This document shows positions 1-5,653 of a stretch of 9,512 bases of DNA, one piece after another. Source of the DNA: an uncultured bacterium. Lineage in GTDB: Bacteria; Bacillota; Clostridia; Oscillospirales; Acutalibacteraceae. Position 1 is the first letter of the stretch. Each line of letters opens with the position of its first letter. Made by a program: the position numbers and the translations under genes. The stretch lies in NCBI GenBank assembly GCA_905215855.1, contig CAJMRT010000057.1, positions 1 to 9,512 of the forward strand. The letters run 5' to 3'. The notes beneath the pieces were generated by a model. It made no database searches. It was given only the letters and a program-made list of their open reading frames with translations, and was not told the origin of the DNA.

Positions 1-1446
1 ATATACACATATTACACGGACGAAAATCCTTATTATTTTACTACATATCCGTCGCTTGCAGATATGTTTCAAAAATCCACAGATGCTGTTGTGGGATCTG
101 TCGGTGCCGTTATTTTATCAACTCTAAGTTTTATTGTGGCAATTGCATTGTGTCTAATCTTCTTTGTAAGAACAAAAAACGGACATAAAAATTACAAAAT
201 CCTACTCATGATATTGTTTTTAATACTGTTTGCTTTAAGATGTGTGTGTTACTCATCTTCACAGTTGCAAATGAGTTCAAAGGTTCTTTCATCATTTGAC
301 TTTTCGATACTATCACGAATATATGTTATACCGATTGTATTCTTCGTAGCGTTTATGTTCACTAACTGGAGAAAATACATTCTTCTTGTATCATCTTTTA
401 TACTGCTCGGGACATACTGCATCTGCTACGGATTTTTCAGTGAATCCATTGAGTTTATCAATTTTACTGAAGTTTCACTCTCGCTGTACTTTTTGATAAC
501 CGCTATTATGCTTGTTTTAGATTATATTTTTGATGGGCAGAAGTATAAAAAATACAAAAGCTCAAAATATATTCTGCTGTTTATAATCTGCATTTTTTGC
601 GGTTACACTTTGGCGGCATGTACAAGCGACTCTGCCTTTCTAAGTTACGGAAATAATATTTTGGGCAGCATTTTTGAATTTGGCGAATTCGCACCCCTCA
701 ATACTATGCTCTGCACAGTTACGGCAATTATTTCTGTATTGATAATTATCAAAGAATTTATTGACGATTATACGGAGTATAAGAAAAGAATTTATATAGT
801 AAATGAGCGTGCAAGATATGCTTTGCAGAGCTATCAGATGTTAAAAAACGGCGAAAAAGAAACCAAAGCCGCTCGCCACGAAATGAATCATCATATGGTT
901 GCAATTTCGGCTATGCTTGATAATAATGACACTCAGAGAGCCAAAGAGTACATAGAAAAAGTCACTGACAAGCTTAGCAAACTTCCGAAAATTAAATACT
1001 GCGACAATATTCTGATAAACTCAATTACAGGTATATATGCAGAAATGGCTAACGATAACTGCATTAAATTTGAATGTAGTGCAAATGTTCCGGAACAAAT
1101 CAGCATTGCCGATGAAGATTTGTGTGTGTTTCTTGAAAACATGTTTGACAATGCAATTGAGGCTTGTTTAAAAACCGATACAGAACACAGATTTATAAAA
1201 ACAGATATTAAAGCAAATAAAAATTTTCTGTTTATCTCCTGTTCAAACTGCTGTTTTGAAAATCTTGTATTTGACAAAAACCATTTTCCCATTTCAGACA
1301 AAAGCGACAAAAACAATCACGGGTACGGAATTATTGCGATGAATTCAATTTCAGAAAAATATAACAGCATTTTGATAATTGATTGTACTGATAATGTCTT
1401 TACGGTAAAAACAAATATGAGTATAATAAGCTCGGAGGGTGAGTAA
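1..1446 (+). CDS. AgrC-like GHKL sensor histidine kinase, 5' end outside the window
   Basis: Membrane sensor kinase that would autophosphorylate on histidine and pass the phosphate to the LytTR regulator encoded next. The frame is open from base 1, and the first ATG (position 64) has no Shine-Dalgarno sequence before it, so the true start probably lies upstream. Numbering from that ATG, about seven hydrophobic segments are seen near residues 13-35, 45-63, 81-100, 104-124, 135-156, 168-186 and 212-230. They are followed by a linker helix and the catalytic part. The phosphoacceptor region reads RHEMNHH (His272), as in the AgrC/HPK10 class. The ATP-binding GHKL domain has an N-box ENMFDNAIEAC (358-368) and a G-box HGYGI (419-423). 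The stop TAA abuts the ATG of the regulator, so the two genes form one operon. The polytopic sensor suggests an extracellular or membrane ligand, possibly a peptide, but no AgrD-like peptide gene is in the window. Kinase class is well supported; the ligand is unknown. Confidence 0.9.
   Translation: MYTYYTDENPYYFTTYPSLADMFQKSTDAVVGSVGAVILSTLSFIVAIALCLIFFVRTKNGHKNYKILLMILFLILFALRCVCYSSSQLQMSSKVLSSFDFSILSRIYVIPIVFFVAFMFTNWRKYILLVSSFILLGTYCICYGFFSESIEFINFTEVSLSLYFLITAIMLVLDYIFDGQKYKKYKSSKYILLFIICIFCGYTLAACTSDSAFLSYGNNILGSIFEFGEFAPLNTMLCTVTAIISVLIIIKEFIDDYTEYKKRIYIVNERARYALQSYQMLKNGEKETKAARHEMNHHMVAISAMLDNNDTQRAKEYIEKVTDKLSKLPKIKYCDNILINSITGIYAEMANDNCIKFECSANVPEQISIADEDLCVFLENMFDNAIEACLKTDTEHRFIKTDIKANKNFLFISCSNCCFENLVFDKNHFPISDKSDKNNHGYGIIAMNSISEKYNSILIIDCTDNVFTVKTNMSIISSEGE
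1434..1439 (+). promoter_or_regulatory. Ribosome binding site of the LytTR regulator
   Basis: GGAGGG lies inside the last codons of the kinase gene, 7 bases before the ATG at 1447. It fixes the regulator start and supports coupled translation of the pair. Confidence 0.85.
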
Positions 1447-2163
1447 ATGTACAGAATTGCAATTTGCGATGATGAAAAAATTTTTAACGAATCAGCTCAA
1501 GTCTTGCTCGAAAACATTGCACTGAAAAACGGAATTGATATTTCAGTTGAATCGTATTTGAATGCCGACATATTATTAAACGACCTTGAAAACGGAAATA
1601 AATATTTTGACCTTGTTTTGTTTGATATAATCATCGGAAACAAAAACGGAATTAACATTGCATGCAAAATCAAGCAGAATTTCACGGACATTAAATTTAT
1701 ATTTATGACCTCATATTCCGAATATGCAATTGACGGTTATGAAGCGGAACCCTCGGGATTCCTTATTAAGCCTCTGAATGAAGCCAAGTTGAAAAGAGCT
1801 TTTTTGAGGGCATTTCAAAATTACAAATCACAAAGCCTTATAATTAAGGAAAACGGTAAAAGCCATTCTATCAATTTAAAAAGTATTTTGTATGTTGAAA
1901 TTTACGGTAAAACTCTCACCTTCCATTTGAAAGATAACAAAATTTTAGAGTTTACAAAAACGCTTTCAGAGATTATAAAGCTCCTGCCAAAGGATGATTT
2001 TATTCAATGTCACAGAAGCTTTTTGGTTGCACTTAATGAAATTGAATCAATCACAAGATATCAAATTCTTTTAAGCGGAGGAATGAAAATTCCTGTAAGT
2101 AAATTAAGATATACTGATGTGCAAAAAGCTTTAATTGAAAGCGCTGCGGAAAAAAATATATAA
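1447..2163 (+). CDS. LytTR-family response regulator (AgrA/LytR type)
   Basis: A 238-residue DNA-binding response regulator, partner of the kinase just upstream. The receiver domain covers about residues 1-120. It has the acidic pocket D8-D9, phosphoacceptor D60 in the run LVLFDIIIG, T88 in FMTSYSE and K108 in FLIKPL, so all the conserved phosphorylation residues are present. Residues about 128-232 form a LytTR DNA-binding domain, shown by IKENGKSHSI, the ILYVEIYGKTL strand pair, the CHRSFLV motif and the PVSKLRY end. Regulators of this class bind pairs of short direct repeats upstream of target genes. No convincing repeat pair was found here, so the targets are probably elsewhere, perhaps upstream of the window. 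The start is fixed by GGAGGG 7 bases before the ATG. Codons in this gene and the kinase (frequent TTA, TTG, AAA, ATA) look more AT-rich than in typA or the aconitase gene. Confidence 0.95.
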   Translation: MYRIAICDDEKIFNESAQVLLENIALKNGIDISVESYLNADILLNDLENGNKYFDLVLFDIIIGNKNGINIACKIKQNFTDIKFIFMTSYSEYAIDGYEAEPSGFLIKPLNEAKLKRAFLRAFQNYKSQSLIIKENGKSHSINLKSILYVEIYGKTLTFHLKDNKILEFTKTLSEIIKLLPKDDFIQCHRSFLVALNEIESITRYQILLSGGMKIPVSKLRYTDVQKALIESAAEKNI

Positions 2164-2196
2164 AAATGAACAAAGCTCCGTGCGGTTACGGAGCTT
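2160..2196 (-). terminator. Intrinsic terminator of htrA, perhaps bidirectional
   Basis: A perfect 9-bp stem, AAGCTCCGT (2173-2181) with ACGGAGCTT (2188-2196), closes a 6-base loop. Read on the minus strand, it is followed by the T-rich run TGTTCATTTTT, so it should end htrA transcription. On the plus strand the stem comes 10 bases after the regulator stop, but is followed only by CGTTCGTTAAG, a poor T-tract. It may therefore end that operon only weakly. Confidence 0.7.
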
Positions 2197-2221
2197 CGTT
2201 CGTTAAGAGAGAGTTTTTGTC

Positions 2222-2237
2222 TACAGCCTTGGCTGTA
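2222..2237. repeat. Interrupted palindrome between convergent genes
   Basis: TACAGCC-TT-GGCTGTA is a 7-bp inverted repeat with a 2-base centre, or as RNA a 6-bp stem with a CTTG tetraloop. It lies between the convergent regulator and htrA genes and has no T-tract on either side. It may be an accessory mRNA 3'-end hairpin or a protein site. Function not shown. Confidence 0.4.
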
Positions 2238-2275
2238 TGGATATTTATATAAAAAGCTAAAAAGCTTGTTGACTG

Positions 2276-3979
2276 TTATTGACCGAACATATAGTTCCAG
2301 ATTGAGTCGCTGTCACCGTTATCGGAGCTTTTGCTCTGGGATTGTGACGACTTATTCTGTTTTTTTGAATTGCCTGTTGAAGAACTTCCGCTCGGTGAAT
2401 ATTCTGCAAGAGTGAGCTTGAGATTTGCGGTCTTACCGCTTCTTGTAACGGTAAAAGTTACTGTATCTCCCACCTTTGAATCTTTGAGGGCTGTTTCAAT
2501 GTCTGATTTTGAAGAAACACTTGTACCGTTTACTGCGGTAATCATATCGCCTCTCATAAATCCTGCTTTTTCTGCATTAGAACCGCTTGTTACGGAAAGA
2601 ACATAACAGCCTGTGTTGCTGAGTCCGTAGTAGAATGCAGAATCGTCGGATGTGATGTCTGTAAGCTCCATACCAAGGTCAACCTTGCCCTTTACATAAC
2701 CGTATGTTTTGAGATCGTCAATTATATCAAGAACATTGTTAATCGGAATAGCAAATGCAATACCTTCAACCTCTGTTGCACTGTCCTTTGCGTTTACAAT
2801 ACCGATAAGCTCACCGTTTGAGTTAAAGAGTCCGCCGCCTGAGTTACCGGGGCTGATCTGAGCGTTGTGCTGGAGAAGCGTCATACTCTTGCCCTCAACC
2901 GTTACCTGACGGGCAAGTGCGCTGATAATACCGTCTGTTACTGTACCGCCGAGCTGTCCGAGCGGATTACCGATTGCAACAACATAGTCGCCTACTGCAA
3001 GATCTGAGCTGTTGCCCATTGTTGCGGCTGAAAGACCTGTTGCATCTATTTTAAGAAGTGCGATATCGTTGTCCTCATCACTGCCGATTATCTTAGCCTT
3101 GTATGAAGTTGCACCGTCACGGAGTGTTACCGTGATATTCTCCGCACCTTCGATTACATGGTGGTTTGTGATGATGTAACCGTCCTCGGAAATGATAACA
3201 CCTGAACCTGCACCCTGCTGAACATACTGCTGAGCAAATCCGCCTGTTACAACGCTTTCGGTAGCAATTTCAACTACGCTGTCGGCTGTTTTCTTAACAA
3301 TTTCGGAAGTTGTTCCGCTGAGAGCGGCATTGCTTGTGGTTGATGTGCTGTTTGCGGATGCCTGCTTGATGTTTACACTTGAAGATGAGTTGTTGTTAAG
3401 TGATGATGCAAGCATACTGCCACCGAATCCTGCACCGCCGCCGAGAATGATTGCAGCTACAAGCATTGCGGCTACAAAACCCTTTGATGCGGGTTTCTTC
3501 GGCTTTTTAGGCTTTTTAACTTTTACTTTATTAGCCTTTGGTGCGGAATACTGTTGATTTGCATACGGTGAACCCGACTGTGAGCCGTATGGATTCTGTG
3601 ACGGATTGCCGTATGAATAGTTGTTAGTCTGCTGTGAAGAATATGGGTTTGAAGAATACTGTGAACCGTATGAATCCGATGAGTAGTTCTGTGAAGATGT
3701 ACCCGATGCTGTGTTTGAAGAATAAGCATTTTCATAACGGTTAGGGTTGTGTGACGCATTCTCGTTGTTACCGTTTATATACGAATGGCGGTACTCACCC
3801 GAATTTACACTTGATGTTGAATTTGTGTTCCATTCATAAGAGCTTTCTGTGTTTTCTGCAGTTGATGCAGACTGTGAATCTGATGATGAATGAATATCCT
3901 GATAGTTGTTGTCAGCAGTATTATTATCTGACGAATAACCGTCATAACCGTTTTTATTGTTTTCAAAGTTATCGTTCAT
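2276..3979 (-). CDS. htrA: HtrA/DegP-like membrane-anchored serine protease with PDZ domain
   Basis: Surface quality-control protease (S1C family) that degrades misfolded exported proteins; 567 residues. Residues 1-150 are a low-complexity Asn/Ser/Tyr/Gln/Gly tail, and 151-163 are Lys/Pro-rich (KVKVKKPKKPKKP). About 167-192 is one transmembrane signal anchor, so by the positive-inside rule the tail is cytoplasmic and the protease faces outward. The trypsin-like domain (about 225-425) has a complete triad: H274 in TNHHV, D305 in DNDIALLK and S380 in SPGNSGGG. One PDZ domain spans about 435-525 (KAGFMRGDMITAVNG). A Ser/Gln/Lys-rich tail follows and ends in the aromatic WNYMFGQ. The start is set by GGAGG 7 bases before the ATG. 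The gene faces the kinase/regulator operon and has its own leader and terminator, so it appears to be monocistronic. The long tail makes it larger than many HtrA proteins of about 400 residues. The family is certain; which of htrA, htrB or degP to call it is not. Confidence 0.96.
   Translation of the reverse strand: MNDNFENNKNGYDGYSSDNNTADNNYQDIHSSSDSQSASTAENTESSYEWNTNSTSSVNSGEYRHSYINGNNENASHNPNRYENAYSSNTASGTSSQNYSSDSYGSQYSSNPYSSQQTNNYSYGNPSQNPYGSQSGSPYANQQYSAPKANKVKVKKPKKPKKPASKGFVAAMLVAAIILGGGAGFGGSMLASSLNNNSSSSVNIKQASANSTSTTSNAALSGTTSEIVKKTADSVVEIATESVVTGGFAQQYVQQGAGSGVIISEDGYIITNHHVIEGAENITVTLRDGATSYKAKIIGSDEDNDIALLKIDATGLSAATMGNSSDLAVGDYVVAIGNPLGQLGGTVTDGIISALARQVTVEGKSMTLLQHNAQISPGNSGGGLFNSNGELIGIVNAKDSATEVEGIAFAIPINNVLDIIDDLKTYGYVKGKVDLGMELTDITSDDSAFYYGLSNTGCYVLSVTSGSNAEKAGFMRGDMITAVNGTSVSSKSDIETALKDSKVGDTVTFTVTRSGKTANLKLTLAEYSPSGSSSTGNSKKQNKSSQSQSKSSDNGDSDSIWNYMFGQ
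3530..3979 (-). other. Region coding for the prion-like, Leu- and Cys-free N-terminal tail of HtrA
   Basis: The first 150 codons of htrA contain no Leu and no Cys, very few other aliphatic residues, only two Lys (9 and 148) and 17 Tyr. Many Tyr sit in small-polar settings such as NYSS, SYGS, QYSS, PYSS, SYGN and PYGS, giving an irregular tandem pattern densest at residues 95-145. This composition resembles intrinsically disordered, prion-like domains. It is a description of composition; no structural or phase behaviour is demonstrated. Confidence 0.75.
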
Positions 3980-4178
3980 AACTGTACCTCCGATTAAAAG
4001 TTATATTTTCAAAAGACTTCATCGAATGTCGGTGTTGTTTTTTGATGTTGTAGATATAATAAAGCCCCAAAGTGAAAAGTATATGAAATACGGCTGAATT
4101 AATGTTGAAAGCAAGAAAATAGTATGTGAAAATTCGGTGTGCGTTGTGAGGAGTACGACACAATCATCTGTATTCACG
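3980..4178 (-). promoter_or_regulatory. htrA leader and probable promoter region
   Basis: About 200 bases of AT-rich non-coding DNA lie between the upstream terminator and htrA. The htrA ribosome binding site GGAGG is at 3987-3991, 7 bases before the ATG. TATACT and TATTAT hexamers occur on the minus strand around 4055-4085, but none has a convincing -35 box at 16-18 bases, so no promoter is assigned. No riboswitch fold or tRNA was recognised. The only open frame here would begin at a TTG without a ribosome binding site and overlap htrA, so it is not called. Confidence 0.45.
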
Positions 4179-4208
4179 AAAAAAGGGCAGAACAAAACGC
4201 TCTGCCCT
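4179..4208 (-). terminator. Strong intrinsic terminator of the typA operon
   Basis: A perfect 8-bp stem, AGGGCAGA (4184-4191) with TCTGCCCT (4201-4208), encloses a 9-base loop. On the minus strand it is followed directly by a run of six T. It lies 33 bases after the stop of the last gene of the operon, and separates it from the co-directional htrA. The plus-strand side lacks a T-tract, so it acts on the minus strand only. Confidence 0.9.
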
Positions 4209-4241
4209 ATATAATGTTTAAGATAATAACAATTTTAAATA

Positions 4242-4724
4242 TCAGTTATCCTTAATCTGATATTTACTAAATAATCCGTCAACAATACTTTTCATATTAT
4301 TGAAGAACATATTAGTAAGTTGTATGAACACACAAAAGAATATAATCACAAAGCCTACACCTTTAAAACGAGGATTAAGCGTTCCTGACAAAATAAGATT
4401 ACCACCGATAAAGAAGAGAAACGAAAAGATTATGAATACAACAACAATCATCGGACTTGGAATCATTCTGACAGTTAAATCGGAATATACAATTTTCTCC
4501 TCAATCTTTCCTATAAAAATCGGACTCAGGCTATAAATCCCACCGTAATTTTTAGCCGGTACAAACTTCATTTTAAAACCCTTATCCGTGAATTTCACAT
4601 CATAGGAATAATCATCCCTCTTGATGTTTGCACCATACTTAGAATTACTTTTAATTATATCATTTATGTGTTCTTCGGATAAAGAAAGTTTATAATGAAG
4701 TTTATCAAAGAATTTTATAATCAT
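4242..4724 (-). CDS. Hypothetical two-TM membrane protein, last gene of the typA operon
   Basis: Not recognised. The protein has 160 residues counted from the ATG at 4724, chosen because GGAG lies 8 bases upstream. An in-frame GTG directly after the exonuclease stop (4751) would add nine residues but has no ribosome binding site. Residues 1-85 are soluble and mixed-charge, with alternating strands and aromatic residues (DDYSYDVKF, GFKMKFVPAKNYGG, LSPIFIGKIEEKIVYSDL), which suggests a small beta-rich domain. Two hydrophobic helices follow near 91-113 and 122-139, joined by a short basic loop (NPRFK), then an amphipathic C-terminal stretch (MKSIVDGLFSKYQ). By the positive-inside rule a cytoplasmic N-terminal domain is possible, but the topology is uncertain. 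No catalytic motif is seen. The gene is AT-rich compared with typA. Its position 27 bases after the exonuclease gene and before the operon terminator argues that it is a real, co-transcribed gene. Confidence 0.65.
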   Translation of the reverse strand: MIIKFFDKLHYKLSLSEEHINDIIKSNSKYGANIKRDDYSYDVKFTDKGFKMKFVPAKNYGGIYSLSPIFIGKIEEKIVYSDLTVRMIPSPMIVVVFIIFSFLFFIGGNLILSGTLNPRFKGVGFVIIFFCVFIQLTNMFFNNMKSIVDGLFSKYQIKDN

Positions 4725-4732
4725 AGAAATAA

Positions 4733-4736
4733 CTCC
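4733..4736 (-). promoter_or_regulatory. Ribosome binding site that sets the start of the two-TM protein
   Basis: GGAG on the minus strand, 8 bases before the ATG at 4724. The in-frame GTG at 4751 has nothing comparable upstream, so the shorter product is preferred. Confidence 0.65.
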
Positions 4737-4751
4737 ATATACAAAAGGCAC

Positions 4752-5645
4752 TCAGTTTGCCGAAACGGTATTGACCTGTTCTTTTGTTTCGGGCTTCTTT
4801 TCAACCTTCTTTTCGTTAAGCTTTTTCTTTACCGAAACTTCGTCAAACTTCTTTTTGAAGGATACTCTGCCGTTGAACTTCTTTCTGCAATATTTGCATG
4901 AAAATTCGGCGGTAAAACTTTTGTTGTGAAGTCGCCACTTTGAAAGCTGAACAAGCGGTTTTCCGCAATCTTCACAATCGAAAAACATAACGCTTTTGTC
5001 AACATCGGGACTGTTGATATCTGTAACAAAATGATTTTTGAACAGCAGTCTGTCATAGAATTCGTCACAAACAGCATCCTTAATGTACGGCTTTAACGGA
5101 TACTTACCGTAAAAAGCCTTCATACATTCCAATGTTAGGTACACATCGGCAAGAGCCCTGTGCTGATCATCTTCCGAAAAATCAACACCTGCCATTTCGG
5201 CACAGGCACCGAGTCCCAGCTGACAGGATGAATCGTGCAAATCAAGACAATCTTCACAATAGCTTTGCAGATTGCAATAGCGTGAGAGAAACGGAAGTCT
5301 GGTTCTGCCCGTGTAGTAGCTGTAGTTTTCGATAAGAGCATGAAGGTCGGAGTCGCTCCATGTCATAAGCACACCGTCACCCAGAAAATCCGAGAACAGG
5401 CTGATTGCTTTGATAAAGCTGACGCCCTCGTCCTTCAACTCTTCATTTGTTATTTTAGTAAGCTGTTTTACCTTACTGCATAGCTTTTTGCCGATTTTCG
5501 GAGCAACAAGCATTGTAAAGGTGTCGCATACATTCAGTTCATCATCAAGCTTAACCGCACCGATTTCAATTATTTCATTGACAAATTTGTGCAGAACCTT
5601 GCTGTATGAACCGTTCCATTCAAGGTCAAGAATTACATAACTCAT
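4752..5645 (-). CDS. DEDDh 3'-5' exonuclease with C-terminal zinc ribbon
   Basis: A 297-residue RNase T/DNA polymerase III epsilon-type exonuclease that would remove nucleotides from 3' ends using two metal ions. The acidic residues of all three Exo motifs are visible: D7 and E9 in ILDLEWNG (Exo I), D100 in the TWSDSDLHAL segment (Exo II), and H162-x4-D167 in HRALADV (Exo III, marking the DEDDh subclass). The fold spans about residues 1-185. Residues 224-253 hold two CxxC knuckles (C224/C227 and C250/C253) that look like a zinc ribbon, and the last 40 residues are rich in Lys and Glu. The added zinc ribbon and basic tail suggest nucleic-acid binding. The DLEWN opening resembles the KapD/ERI-1-like exonucleases of Firmicutes; whether the substrate is RNA or DNA cannot be told. 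The start is 8 bases after the typA stop with only a weak AAGAA upstream, so translation may be coupled to typA. Confidence 0.9.
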   Translation of the reverse strand: MSYVILDLEWNGSYSKVLHKFVNEIIEIGAVKLDDELNVCDTFTMLVAPKIGKKLCSKVKQLTKITNEELKDEGVSFIKAISLFSDFLGDGVLMTWSDSDLHALIENYSYYTGRTRLPFLSRYCNLQSYCEDCLDLHDSSCQLGLGACAEMAGVDFSEDDQHRALADVYLTLECMKAFYGKYPLKPYIKDAVCDEFYDRLLFKNHFVTDINSPDVDKSVMFFDCEDCGKPLVQLSKWRLHNKSFTAEFSCKYCRKKFNGRVSFKKKFDEVSVKKKLNEKKVEKKPETKEQVNTVSAN

Positions 5646-5653
5646 TATTTTAA

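Noticed and set aside
933..1316. Antisense frame of about 127 codons within the kinase gene
   Set aside because: It lies entirely opposite the conserved GHKL domain, has no ribosome binding site or promoter, and its composition mirrors the sense strand.
2197..2220. Possible LytTR direct-repeat site (CGTTAAG-like) after the regulator gene
   Set aside because: Only one poor half-site is present, with no second copy at the spacing AgrA-type regulators need, and it is not upstream of a gene.
2267..2295. Promoter-like TTGACT and TATAGT on the plus strand at the end of htrA
   Set aside because: The spacing is only 15 bases, the site lies across the htrA stop and last codons, and no plus-strand gene follows it.
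3530..3700. Possible true DNA tandem repeat in the htrA tail
   Set aside because: The similarity is at the level of amino-acid composition and short motifs; the DNA units differ in length and sequence, so no repeat unit can be defined.
4047..4062. TATAAT hexamer on the plus strand in the htrA leader
   Set aside because: There is no good -35 box at 16-18 bases and no plus-strand gene downstream; AT-rich DNA gives such hexamers by chance.
3969..4163. Small minus-strand frame (about 64 codons) upstream of htrA
   Set aside because: It would start at TTG with no ribosome binding site, overlaps the htrA start, and codes no recognisable protein.
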